DNA of 64,000 nucleotides from Dehalococcoidia bacterium (GTDB taxonomy: Bacteria; Chloroflexota; Dehalococcoidia; Lucifugimonadales; Lucifugimonadaceae): NCBI GenBank assembly GCA_022824185.1, contig JAJEAU010000022.1, forward strand, positions 124,001 through 188,000, in the 5' to 3' direction. The position numbers and the translations under genes were made by a program. Positions 7,857 to 16,697 of the stretch are shown piece by piece (the first letter of the stretch is position 1; each line of letters begins with the position of its first letter). Below the pieces are notes generated by a model. It did no database searches. It saw only the letters and a program-made list of their open reading frames with translations, and was not told where the DNA came from.

Positions 7857-10244
7857 ATGTCTGAATTGATCCTTTGGCTGCTGACCGTCTACGTGATCGG
7901 TCTGGCAGCTCTGCCGATGGCGTTTCTGGCGTTGCCCAATCTGATGGATCGCGGGTTCGGGCTGATTCGACCTATCGGGATGCTGATACTGGGCGCGATT
8001 GTCTGGATGTTGAGTCTGTTGGGAGTGCTCCCAAATGACCCTTGGGCGTGGTGGTTGATTGCGGCAATCATCGCGGTATCGGGTTGGGGATGGTTGCTTT
8101 GGCGAGGACGCGACGGGTTTTTGGGATTTCTCCGAAGGCGTTGGCTGCAACTGACGATCACCGAGGCTGTGTTCCTAGTGTTCTTCGCCGTGTTCGCGGT
8201 CGTGAAGGCGATGAATCCGGATATAGATCACACCGAGAAACCGATGGATCTGACGATGCTGAACGCGGTCGTCAGCGCTCAGCAAATGCCGCCGACGGAT
8301 CTGTGGTTGAGCGGGTTCCCAATCGCGTATTACTACTTCGGATATTGGATGTTGGGCGGTATCGCGCAGATGTCTGGCGTAACGCCTGGGATCGCATACA
8401 ACCTAGCGCTCGCCTCGGTCGCGGCGATGGCGGCGGCGGCGATATTCTCGTTGGTGTCGAACCTGGTTCGGAGGGATGGTGGTAATACACCACAGATGCT
8501 GACGGCCGGTCTGATTGCAACGGTGCTCTTACTCGTGATGTCCAACCTGAACGGGTTTTGGGAGTTACTGTCTCTTGCAGGGATTGGTGGCGAAGGATTT
8601 TACGAGTGGTTGGGGATCAAGGGCGTAGACCTGACCGATCACGGCGCCGGATGGCGACCCGATGGATTCTGGTGGTGGTGGGCATCCTCGAGAATCATCA
8701 ACAGATTCGGGCCTGACGGTTCGGAACTCGATTTCACGATCCAAGAGTTCCCGTTCTTCAGTTTCATGCTGGGCGATCTTCACCCTCACGTGATGTCGAT
8801 CCCGTTCGTTTTGACGATGATCTCGTTGTTGGCGAACCTGCTGTTTTCGCGGGTGCGGTGGGGCTTCGAATGGTTCAAGAGAAACCCTGTGTCAATGGTC
8901 GTCGTGATCTTGGCTGTCGGCTCGACAGGATTCATCAACACTTGGGACATGTTGTGGATGTTGCTTGCGTTTGGCGCGGTCGTCTATTTCAAGTCGTACC
9001 GCGAGAACGGCAGAGGGCATCTGGCAGCGATTAGGTTTGCGATGCCGCCGTTTCTTTTGATTGCGTTGGCCGGTGCCGCGCTCTTCTCGAACTACTACTT
9101 CGTGACGGCGCAAAGCCAGATTCAGTTCCCGCCGATCATCCCTACGAAGTATGCGACTAGGCCGATCCACTTCTTCACGGTTTGGGGAGGACTGATTACC
9201 GTGATGGTGATGTTTGCCGGCGCGGTTTTGGTGCCAGCGATCAAGGGAGAGTGGGGCGTTCTTAGACGGACATCGCATGGGTTCAAGATGCCGCAGATCG
9301 TCGCCGAAAAACTGCCGTGGATTGTCTCCGTCTCCTTGGTTGCTTTTCTATACCTCGCGTGGACGATTTCCCATTACGGATTCAACGACAATGCCGGCGG
9401 ATTGGACATGGTTGCGCGTCTGCCTCTTTCAATGCTGCTCGGCGGGATGTTCGTGGTTTTTTTCGTGACGACGTATCGGCGAGGTTTGCGAGGCGCGGAT
9501 GACGGCGCGCAGATCTTGCTGCTGCTTTTGACGATCTCTGCATTGCTGCTCTATACGGCCGAGTTGTTCCGGTTGCACGACTTTTTCGGTGGCCGACATA
9601 ACACGGTGTTCAAGTTCTACTACGAGGTGTGGATCTTCTTCGCCGTAGTTGGCGGATACGGCGTCTATTACTGGATGCGACGGCACCCATCGCTCGTCGG
9701 GCGATTGCGGTATCTGAGTGCGGCCGGGGTTTTCATCGCCGCGTTATTGATCGCTGTTTCGCTCTACTACCCGTTCGCTGCCACCGCCACAAAGTCCGCG
9801 GAGACCAGCACCGAGTTCACACTCAACGGATTGAAGTTTCTGGAAAACAGCGGGACGGCAGTGCCTGAGGCTATGGACTGGATCCGAGAAAACATCTCGA
9901 ACGATGACGTGATTGTTGAGGCTGCAGGGACGAGTTACAGCCAGTTTGGTCGATTCTCCGGATGGACCGGTCGGCCAACGATTTTGGGTTGGGCCCATCA
10001 CCAGAGCCAATGGCGGGGCGGCGACGAATACTGGATAGATCGCGATCGGGACATCGAGCGTATATACAGCAGTTTCGACGATGTCGAGACGCAGACACTG
10101 TTGGCCAGTTACAACGCCGATTTTCTGATCGTAAGTCCGAACGAGCGCGGGAAATATACTGAGTTAGATGTCTCCAAATTCGACCGCATCGGCAGCCGCG
10201 TGTTTGAAAACCAAGAAGTGACCATCTTCGCTGTGGGAGAGTAG
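7857..10244 (+). CDS. Polytopic membrane protein, DUF2298 / Chlor_Arch_YYY family (TIGR03662-like)
   Basis: 795 residues with about 15 or more hydrophobic segments over nearly the whole length and a soluble C-terminal part from about residue 660. The phrases GFPIAYYYFGYWMLGG, GDLHPHVMSIPF and RHNTVFKFYYEVWIF match my recollection of the DUF2298 family, which is restricted mainly to Chloroflexota and archaea. The fold is thought to be GT-C-like, with acidic and His loop residues facing outward, suggesting transfer of sugars from a lipid carrier; this is family-based inference. The next gene starts two bases after the stop. Confidence 0.85.
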   Translation: MSELILWLLTVYVIGLAALPMAFLALPNLMDRGFGLIRPIGMLILGAIVWMLSLLGVLPNDPWAWWLIAAIIAVSGWGWLLWRGRDGFLGFLRRRWLQLTITEAVFLVFFAVFAVVKAMNPDIDHTEKPMDLTMLNAVVSAQQMPPTDLWLSGFPIAYYYFGYWMLGGIAQMSGVTPGIAYNLALASVAAMAAAAIFSLVSNLVRRDGGNTPQMLTAGLIATVLLLVMSNLNGFWELLSLAGIGGEGFYEWLGIKGVDLTDHGAGWRPDGFWWWWASSRIINRFGPDGSELDFTIQEFPFFSFMLGDLHPHVMSIPFVLTMISLLANLLFSRVRWGFEWFKRNPVSMVVVILAVGSTGFINTWDMLWMLLAFGAVVYFKSYRENGRGHLAAIRFAMPPFLLIALAGAALFSNYYFVTAQSQIQFPPIIPTKYATRPIHFFTVWGGLITVMVMFAGAVLVPAIKGEWGVLRRTSHGFKMPQIVAEKLPWIVSVSLVAFLYLAWTISHYGFNDNAGGLDMVARLPLSMLLGGMFVVFFVTTYRRGLRGADDGAQILLLLLTISALLLYTAELFRLHDFFGGRHNTVFKFYYEVWIFFAVVGGYGVYYWMRRHPSLVGRLRYLSAAGVFIAALLIAVSLYYPFAATATKSAETSTEFTLNGLKFLENSGTAVPEAMDWIRENISNDDVIVEAAGTSYSQFGRFSGWTGRPTILGWAHHQSQWRGGDEYWIDRDRDIERIYSSFDDVETQTLLASYNADFLIVSPNERGKYTELDVSKFDRIGSRVFENQEVTIFAVGE

Positions 10245-10246
10245 GC

Positions 10247-12664
10247 TTGGAAGCTGGAGATATTCGATCTGACGAGGGCGATGCGCGACCAGGCGGTGGC
10301 GCGGCGCGCGGTCAGTGGTCAGACGGCGGTTGGAAATCGACGTCTCCGTCACGCAGAACAGTCCCGAGTTCCCCGCGTCTAATTTCTCGAACGCGTCGCG
10401 CCGTCGTGGAGACGGTGGGCGATGCTGCGATCACACTCTCGTTCTCGCCCCGCGTTCAGTACGCGATCTACGCATTGCTTTTCCTCATTGGACTGGGGAT
10501 GAGGCTTGTGCGTTTGGGCGACATGGCGGTCCACCATGACGAGAGCTTGCATGGGTATTTCGGTTACCAGATAGCGATAGGAAACGAATACGCACATTCG
10601 CCGTTGACACACGGCATGTTGCTGTTCGAGTTGATCGCCGGTACGTTCTTCCTCTTCGGCGATTCTGAATACACGCTGCGACTTTCGATGGTGCTATTCG
10701 GCTCCGCTTTGATCCTCGTGCCGGTTTTGATGCGGAAGCAACTCGGGGATGTCGGTGCTTTGTTGACGTCGGTGATGCTCACGTTCTCGCCGGCACTGTT
10801 TTACTTCTCCAGATTCGCGCGGAACGACATCATCATGGCGTTCTTCATCGCATTGCTGGTCGTGGCGATGTGGCGCTATGTCGAAACCCAACGATACCGC
10901 TGGTTTTATATCTCGGCGGCGGTTCTGGCGTTGGGGATGGCGACGAAAGAGACGACTTACATCTTCGTGGTGATCTTCGCCGCTTACTTCGCATGGATGA
11001 CGCGCTACGAGATCCGTGATGTCATCTTGGGGAATATGCGGCTCAATGAGATCAGCCCGATGGGCCATCTCCTGGTGCTGCTGATCGGATTGACAGCGCC
11101 GTTCTACGCGGCCGGCATTGCGTTGTTCCAAGACCTGTTTGGTTTGACACTCGCGGCGGTCGAGGGTATCCCGAACGTAGCAACCGGTGCGCCCGACGGC
11201 AGCACTGCGACGATCGTGGCGGCGACAATCACGTTGATCATCCTCGCGTTCGGGATAGTGATAGGTGCATGGTGGAACTGGCGCAGATTCTGGGTGGCGT
11301 TGGCGATCTTCTGGGCGATCTACGTCGTCGTCATGACGAACTTCGGCAGTCATTACCCGGGTGTGATCACGGGAGTGTGGCAATCGCTGGGTTACTGGTT
11401 AGCCCAACACGATGTACGTAGAGGCGAGCAGCCCTGGTACTACTATTTCCTACTCGGATCCGTGTATGAGTTTCTGCCCATGCTGTCTGCAATGGGCATC
11501 GCCGCCTACTATGCGATCAAAACGGGATGGCGCTCAATCGGGTTGGTTGCGATAAGCATCATCAGTTTCGCGATATCGACGACTCTGATCTACACGCAGT
11601 ATCACCACAACCCAGAACCACCATCTGAACTGCTGGTAATCCCATTCGTCGTCTTGGCGTTCGTCACGACGATCTTTATCCCGTTGACGCTGAATACCTC
11701 GAGATTCATGCAGTTTTTGTTGTTCTGGGCGTTCGCGTCGTTCCTGGCATTCTCCGCCGCCGGCGAAAAGATGCCGTGGTTGTTGGCACAACTTACGGTG
11801 CCATTTATCTTCGTGGCCGGTCACGGTTTGGGAACGTTGTTCCGTTTCGTGGACTGGGGTGTTGTGTGGCGGCATCGCGGATGGGCCGCGTTTGCGTTGG
11901 TGCCGTTATTCCTGATCGCACTGTATCGTTTGGTGTTCTTCGAGTTCTACGACAATTTCGACATTTCGAACTCCCGCGACCTCGCTCAATTCTTGGAACT
12001 GTGGGCGTTGATCGCGTTTTGCGGTATCTGCATATTGCTGTTGGTGCAGTCAGCGATGGCACGCGGCTTCCGTCAGGTGTTGGCCGTGTCGGCAGTCGCG
12101 TTGGTGGCGATAATGTTCGCGTTTACGTCCCGAGCAGGGATGATTGCCGTGTTCACTCATGGCGACATACCGAAGGACATGCTGGTTTATACGCAAACCA
12201 CACAAGACTTACACCAAACCGCCAAGGAGATCGATCTCGCAAGGGAACTAGCCTGGAACAAGAGCGATTTCAGTTTGGCCATCGACACGAGAGACGGGTT
12301 CGCATGGCCGTGGAGCTGGTACTTGCGGGATTACGAAGGCGTCGGGTACGTCAGTCTGGAAGGACAAGGCGCCTCGGTTAACGACAACCGCACCGTCGTG
12401 GTCATCAACGCTAGAAACCATGACAACGTCAAGGACGGGCTGCCGGAGGGATTCGAGGAGGGACGTCACATGATCCACCGATGGTGGTTCCCCGAGGTGT
12501 ACAAGAACAAGACACCGGGCGACGTTTGGAACGGATTGATCAACCGGGATCTGCTCCGTCCGATCGCCGATTTCTGGTTCCACCGCAAGTTGCCGACGGA
12601 CATCGGTTACATCGACGCTTACGTCTACTTCAGGAATGACACGCCCCAAGCACCGCTGCGATAG
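10247..12664 (+). CDS. GT-C-fold membrane glycosyltransferase, TIGR03663 / Agl23-like family
   Basis: 805 residues from a TTG two bases after the preceding stop. The first 75 residues are Arg/Gly/Ser-rich and poorly structured, so a later start is possible. The first outer loop, GDMAVHHDESLHGYFGY, carries the acidic/His motif of GT-C transferases. LSMVLFGSALILVPVLM, FSRFARNDIIMAFF and MATKETTYIFVVIF are typical of TIGR03663 proteins, which occur beside TIGR03662 proteins in Chloroflexota and some archaea. About 13 hydrophobic segments are followed by a soluble C-terminal domain. The likely role is transfer of a polyprenyl-linked sugar in surface glycan or glycoprotein assembly; the substrate is unknown. 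Confidence 0.83.
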   Translation: MEAGDIRSDEGDARPGGGAARGQWSDGGWKSTSPSRRTVPSSPRLISRTRRAVVETVGDAAITLSFSPRVQYAIYALLFLIGLGMRLVRLGDMAVHHDESLHGYFGYQIAIGNEYAHSPLTHGMLLFELIAGTFFLFGDSEYTLRLSMVLFGSALILVPVLMRKQLGDVGALLTSVMLTFSPALFYFSRFARNDIIMAFFIALLVVAMWRYVETQRYRWFYISAAVLALGMATKETTYIFVVIFAAYFAWMTRYEIRDVILGNMRLNEISPMGHLLVLLIGLTAPFYAAGIALFQDLFGLTLAAVEGIPNVATGAPDGSTATIVAATITLIILAFGIVIGAWWNWRRFWVALAIFWAIYVVVMTNFGSHYPGVITGVWQSLGYWLAQHDVRRGEQPWYYYFLLGSVYEFLPMLSAMGIAAYYAIKTGWRSIGLVAISIISFAISTTLIYTQYHHNPEPPSELLVIPFVVLAFVTTIFIPLTLNTSRFMQFLLFWAFASFLAFSAAGEKMPWLLAQLTVPFIFVAGHGLGTLFRFVDWGVVWRHRGWAAFALVPLFLIALYRLVFFEFYDNFDISNSRDLAQFLELWALIAFCGICILLLVQSAMARGFRQVLAVSAVALVAIMFAFTSRAGMIAVFTHGDIPKDMLVYTQTTQDLHQTAKEIDLARELAWNKSDFSLAIDTRDGFAWPWSWYLRDYEGVGYVSLEGQGASVNDNRTVVVINARNHDNVKDGLPEGFEEGRHMIHRWWFPEVYKNKTPGDVWNGLINRDLLRPIADFWFHRKLPTDIGYIDAYVYFRNDTPQAPLR

Positions 12665-12712
12665 TTGTCATCAACTCGTCGCGACTGAGGTAATCCAAAT
12701 GGCGATCGCAAA

Positions 12713-13837
12713 TTGATCAAAAGCCGCGCATTTTGGATTGGTTTAGTTGGCAGCGTTGTTTTCTTGGGGATCATGGCGGTCTTTCTAGTCGATGATTTGG
12801 CAGAGCTTCAAGACGCACTCAGAGAAGCGAACTTCGCCTACGCAGTGCCGTCGTTGGCTTTTTACGCGTTGGCCCTGTGGTTCCGAACGGTCAGGTGGCG
12901 TTATCTGCTGAATCCAATCACCAACGGCCAAACCAAACGCGCCCTTTTCCCTGTGGTGGTGGTCGGATACATGGCCAACAATCTGATCCCTTTGAGGATC
13001 GGCGAGTTGATGCGTGCCTACTATCTCGCGTTGCGGGAGGATGTGAGCACAATGGCGACGTTCGGAACGGTCGCAATCGAACGTGCGACTGATGTGATCG
13101 CATTGCTCCTGTTGGTCGCTGTCGTTGCGGTATTCGGTGCGATCGGCTTGGAATCGACGGTCGGCACGATCGCCGAAAGCGTACCTGGTGGGATGCCCGT
13201 CCTCGTCATTGGTGCCTTACTCCCATTTTTGGGCGTTTTCACGATCGTCGCATACGTGGTGATCGTTTCGCCGTCGACGACACGAAAGTTGCTGGCTGGG
13301 ATGCTGTTCTTCATACCGATGAGGTTGAAGGCACGAATTGTCGGGATGGGTATCAACTTGATTTCGGGTTTAACGGTGATCCGCACTTGGCGTGGTCTGA
13401 TGAAGGTCGTGATTCTTTCGCTGCCAGTGTGGATCGCGGAGATAGCGATGTATTACGTGATAGCTCTGGGGTTCGATATCCGAAGTGCATTCGACAGCCA
13501 ATTCGAGTTCATCGCCGCCATCGTTGCATTCGGCGCGGCGGCGAACCTTGCCGGCGTGATGCCATCGACAGCAGGAAGCTTGGGTGCATTTGACCTGTTT
13601 GGTGCGGCCGCATTGACCGCGTTGGGTCTCAACGGCGAGACGGCATTGGTCTACGCGCTGACTGTCCATCTAGCATTGTGGGGTCCCGTGACAGCCGTCG
13701 GAGCGTTGCTCCTCGTTGTAGACAAAACATCGATGGCCAACCTAGCTCGCGGAGCGCGGTCCGCGAGGAGACGCGCTACCGCAACGGATATCGGGCGCGC
13801 TGATGCCAAATCTCAAACAGCGGAGTCGAATCCTTGA
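12713..13837 (+). CDS. Flippase-like integral membrane protein (LPG synthase TM / UPF0104 family)
   Basis: 374 residues from a TTG; the nearby ATG at 12699 meets a stop after five codons and is ruled out. Eight or so hydrophobic segments include FRTVRWRYLLNP and NNLIPLRIGELMRAYYLA, the signature of the lysylphosphatidylglycerol synthetase transmembrane family, and the late motif GVMPSTAGSLGAFDL. Members without the catalytic domain are often found with glycan synthesis genes and are proposed lipid translocases. Its place after two GT-C genes, and the four-base overlap with the oxidoreductase gene downstream, support a role in the same lipid-linked pathway. Confidence 0.82.
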   Translation: MIKSRAFWIGLVGSVVFLGIMAVFLVDDLAELQDALREANFAYAVPSLAFYALALWFRTVRWRYLLNPITNGQTKRALFPVVVVGYMANNLIPLRIGELMRAYYLALREDVSTMATFGTVAIERATDVIALLLLVAVVAVFGAIGLESTVGTIAESVPGGMPVLVIGALLPFLGVFTIVAYVVIVSPSTTRKLLAGMLFFIPMRLKARIVGMGINLISGLTVIRTWRGLMKVVILSLPVWIAEIAMYYVIALGFDIRSAFDSQFEFIAAIVAFGAAANLAGVMPSTAGSLGAFDLFGAAALTALGLNGETALVYALTVHLALWGPVTAVGALLLVVDKTSMANLARGARSARRRATATDIGRADAKSQTAESNP

Positions 13838-15180
13838 AGGTCGGAATCGTCGGAGCAGGAGCGGCTGGGTTAGCGGCTGCCTATGATCTCTGCAGGGCAG
13901 GGCATAAGGTAGTCGTTTACGAATCTGCGCCATTCATCGGGGGTCAAGCATCGACGATACCGGTCGGCGGGTATCCATTGGAGCGCGGGTATCACCACCT
14001 CTTCACCAACGACCGCTCGATCTTGGATCTGATGGACGAACTGGGACTCGGTGATGCGATGGGATGGTACCCTTCGAGCGTCGGGACATACGTCGACGGC
14101 GGGTTGCACAAGACCACGACGGCCTTCGATCTACTGCGTTTCAACGCGATCCCGATCTACGAACGCGTCAAGATGGGTCTATTCGCACTGAGAGTCCAAC
14201 GCATCAAGGATTGGCAGGGTTTGGAGCCGTACACCGCAGACGAGTGGTTGAGTCAGAAACTCGGTGGCCACGCGTACGACGTGCTTTGGAACCCGTTGCT
14301 CAGGGGAAAATTCGGGCGGTTTTACGGCGAAGTCGGAATGCCGTGGTTCTGGTCGAAGATCCAGACACGGTTCGCATCGCGCGAGGGGACGTTCGCCAAA
14401 GAGGTCCTCGGGTATCCCACCGGGAGTTTCGACATCGTTTTCGATGCCTTATCGTCGAGCATCAGGTCGGCCGGCGGCGAAGTCCGCATTGAGAACCCGG
14501 TCGTCAAAATATCTCCGCCAGATGAATCAGGACAGACGTCGATACGCTCAATAGCCGATGACAAGGAGGTGGTTGAAACGTACGATTGCGTGCTTTCAAC
14601 CGTGCCGTCGTTCTCGATGCCCAGCATCTTGGACGATATCCCTGACAGCTATCTGAACCGTTTGAAATCTGTCCAATACTTAGCGGCAGTGGTGGTCATC
14701 CTTGAACTCGACCATCCCCTGACCAATTTCTACTGGATGAACATCGCTTCCGACGATGTGCCTTTCCTTGGCATCATTGAGCACACGAACATGCTGCCGA
14801 AGGAGTGGTACAACGACCGCAACGTCGTGTATCTGACGAACTACCTGCACCGCAACGATGAACTGTTCAATCTGTCACCTGACGAGTTGACTGACCTCTA
14901 TCTAGAGCATCTGCCAAAGTTCAACCCGGACTTCGACCGTTCTTGGGTCAAGGAGGTTCACTACAACGCGGTCAGTGCAGCGCAACCGATCATCGGAACG
15001 AGGTACGGCGAGTTGATGCCGTCCCACCGAACACCGTTCGAGCGGATTTATCTCGCAAACACGACCCAGATCTATCCCGAGGACAGAGGCACCAACTACT
15101 CGATCCGCATGGGCCGACAAGTTGCGAAGATGATTCAAGACGACGCCGCTGCAGGGTGGTCGGACTGGCGGTCGAATTGA
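13834..15180 (+). CDS. FAD/NAD(P)-dependent oxidoreductase of the amine oxidase/phytoene desaturase superfamily
   Basis: 448 residues from a TTG overlapping the previous stop (TTGA). The N-terminal dinucleotide-binding motif is GIVGAGAAGLAAAYDL, followed by VVVYESAPFIGGQAS and ERGYHHLF. The C-terminus has the RGTNYSIRMGRQVAKMI flavin-contacting region. The overall pattern matches protoporphyrinogen-oxidase-like and UDP-galactopyranose-mutase-like flavoproteins that sit in glycan or isoprenoid clusters. The substrate cannot be read from sequence; a polyprenyl or sugar substrate is suggested by its operon with the flippase-like and GT-C genes. Confidence 0.85.
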   Translation: MKVGIVGAGAAGLAAAYDLCRAGHKVVVYESAPFIGGQASTIPVGGYPLERGYHHLFTNDRSILDLMDELGLGDAMGWYPSSVGTYVDGGLHKTTTAFDLLRFNAIPIYERVKMGLFALRVQRIKDWQGLEPYTADEWLSQKLGGHAYDVLWNPLLRGKFGRFYGEVGMPWFWSKIQTRFASREGTFAKEVLGYPTGSFDIVFDALSSSIRSAGGEVRIENPVVKISPPDESGQTSIRSIADDKEVVETYDCVLSTVPSFSMPSILDDIPDSYLNRLKSVQYLAAVVVILELDHPLTNFYWMNIASDDVPFLGIIEHTNMLPKEWYNDRNVVYLTNYLHRNDELFNLSPDELTDLYLEHLPKFNPDFDRSWVKEVHYNAVSAAQPIIGTRYGELMPSHRTPFERIYLANTTQIYPEDRGTNYSIRMGRQVAKMIQDDAAAGWSDWRSN

Positions 15181-15268
15181 GATGTCATCCGTTGATTGGT
15201 GGGATCGATTCGTCGTTTAACCTATAGCGTGTTTGAAAAACCAAGGCAAGACTGAGGAGAGCAGAAGC

Positions 15269-16045
15269 ATGGGTGTAATGGATGGGAAGGTTTCGATCAT
15301 CACAGGAGCGGGTACCGGCATTGGTAAATCCGCTGCGCTGATGTTTGCCGAAGCCGGATCTGATCTTGTTCTCGCAGGGAGACGGCAGGCACCGCTTGAC
15401 GAAGTCGCGGAACTGGCTCGTGAACATGGCGTGGAAGTGGCGGTCAGGTCGACCGATCTGGAAGACGGCGACGACGCGGCGGCCTTGGGCGAGTGGAGTC
15501 TCGAACGGTTCGGGAAGGTCAACATTCTCGTCAACAACGCAGGTCACAGCAGCCGGGTGCGTTCGATACGCTATGTCGGGCCGGAGGAGTGGGATTCCGT
15601 CTTCAGAGTAAACGTGGAAGGTGTCTATCGTTTGACACAGTCGGTGCTGGAGAACATGATCGAGCGCGGAGAAGGGACGGTCGTCACGGTCTCCTCGATG
15701 GCCGCATTGACCCCCGGATTGATGGGTGGCGCGCCGTACAGCGCGGCGAAGGCGGCTTCGTTGAACATGATCCGCGGGATGAACACGGAACTGACGAAGC
15801 ACGGAGTCCGAGCATGCGCCATCATGCCCGGTGAGGTGGACACGCCAATCTTGGAAAATCGCCCGCGGCCTCCCGATTCGGACGACCGATCGACCATGAT
15901 GCAGGCTGAAGATATCGCGCAGGCGATATTCCTATGTGCGGCGATGCCTCAACGGACGATTGTCGAGCAGGTCGTGATGATGCCGACGACGAGGCGCGAC
16001 ACGAGCTTGGACATGTCTGCCGCAGAATCCGAAGGTGCTAGTTAG
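15269..16045 (+). CDS. Short-chain dehydrogenase/reductase
   Basis: 258 residues from the ATG at 15269, preceded nine bases upstream by GAGGAG; a longer frame from 15233 lacks a ribosome site. It has the Rossmann motif TGAGTGIGKSAAL, NNAGHSS, the catalytic Ser (SSMAAL) and YSAAK (Tyr and Lys). The PGEVDTPIL segment is the usual post-active-site loop. It is a classical NAD(P)-dependent SDR of unknown substrate. It is the last gene before the strand-composition change at about 16.1 kb. Confidence 0.93.
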   Translation: MGVMDGKVSIITGAGTGIGKSAALMFAEAGSDLVLAGRRQAPLDEVAELAREHGVEVAVRSTDLEDGDDAAALGEWSLERFGKVNILVNNAGHSSRVRSIRYVGPEEWDSVFRVNVEGVYRLTQSVLENMIERGEGTVVTVSSMAALTPGLMGGAPYSAAKAASLNMIRGMNTELTKHGVRACAIMPGEVDTPILENRPRPPDSDDRSTMMQAEDIAQAIFLCAAMPQRTIVEQVVMMPTTRRDTSLDMSAAESEGAS

Positions 16046-16172
16046 CTGTGACGCTAGACATCGATGCGCGCAGTATTTGCCGATGCTCTGTTACGATTCC
16101 ATCTAGACGAGATAACCGCTGGTGGAGCGCGTCTCGGCGTGACGCCGCGCCTGCGAGATCGTTGGGATTAGA
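16046..16172. other. Intergenic point of G/C strand-asymmetry change
   Basis: Left of here the + strand is G-rich irrespective of gene direction; right of here it is C-rich. Hand counts on single 60-base lines: 15421-15480 has G25/C14, 16081-16140 has G18/C16, 16261-16320 has G9/C25. Genes on both sides run on the + strand, so transcription does not explain the flip. No dif-like 28-mer was recognised by eye. Confidence 0.6.
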
Positions 16173-16697
16173 TTGACGACAACGCAGCAACAAAGCCGCC
16201 CGAAGTTGCGGGAACGAATTCGAGGGGCACTCGAATCCCAACGCGCCGGCAAGGAACGTCCGCCCAGCATCACCGTCCTTTCATCGCTCCTGGCTATCCA
16301 AGACGATCTGCATTACCTCCCGGACGAGGCGATCGAAGAGACGGCGATATTCTGCGATTCGACGATCAACGATGTGTGGAGCGTTGCGTCTTTCTACACG
16401 AACTTCCGGTTCACGCCTCCCGGTTTGACGACCGTGGATGTCTGTTGGGGACCGACATGTCACCTTATGGGCGCTCAACAGGTTCTCGCCGCAGTTCAAG
16501 ACGAGTTGGGCGTCGATGCTGAAGAAACCAGCGACGACGGCAAAATCACCCTGCGCTACAGCACGTGCTTAGGTGCCTGCGCTCAAGCGCCCGTCATCGC
16601 CAGAGATCACGTGTTGACTGGCAAGACGAACCCGACCGCCGCTCGAACATTCATCGCCGACCTTCGACAGGAGCTTGATAATGGTCTCGCGCACTGA
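16173..16697 (+). CDS. nuoE: NADH dehydrogenase-like NuoE / HoxE subunit ([2Fe-2S])
   Basis: 174 residues from a TTG. The thioredoxin-like [2Fe-2S] fold is marked by CWGPTCHLMG (Cys-x4-Cys) and CLGACAQAPV (Cys-x3-Cys), the standard NuoE pattern, with the helical N-terminal SSLLAIQDDLHYLPDEAI motif. It should relay electrons beside the flavin subunit. The stop lies 17 bases inside the following nuoF gene, implying coupled translation. Confidence 0.93.
   Translation: MTTTQQQSRPKLRERIRGALESQRAGKERPPSITVLSSLLAIQDDLHYLPDEAIEETAIFCDSTINDVWSVASFYTNFRFTPPGLTTVDVCWGPTCHLMGAQQVLAAVQDELGVDAEETSDDGKITLRYSTCLGACAQAPVIARDHVLTGKTNPTAARTFIADLRQELDNGLAH

Noticed and set aside
10694-11383. 229-codon minus-strand frame rich in Arg, His and Asp
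   Set aside because: It is antisense to the TIGR03663-like membrane protein; its composition is that of a reverse-complement shadow.
15185-15802. 205-codon minus-strand frame over the SDR gene
   Set aside because: The SDR on the + strand has all family motifs and a ribosome site; this frame has neither.
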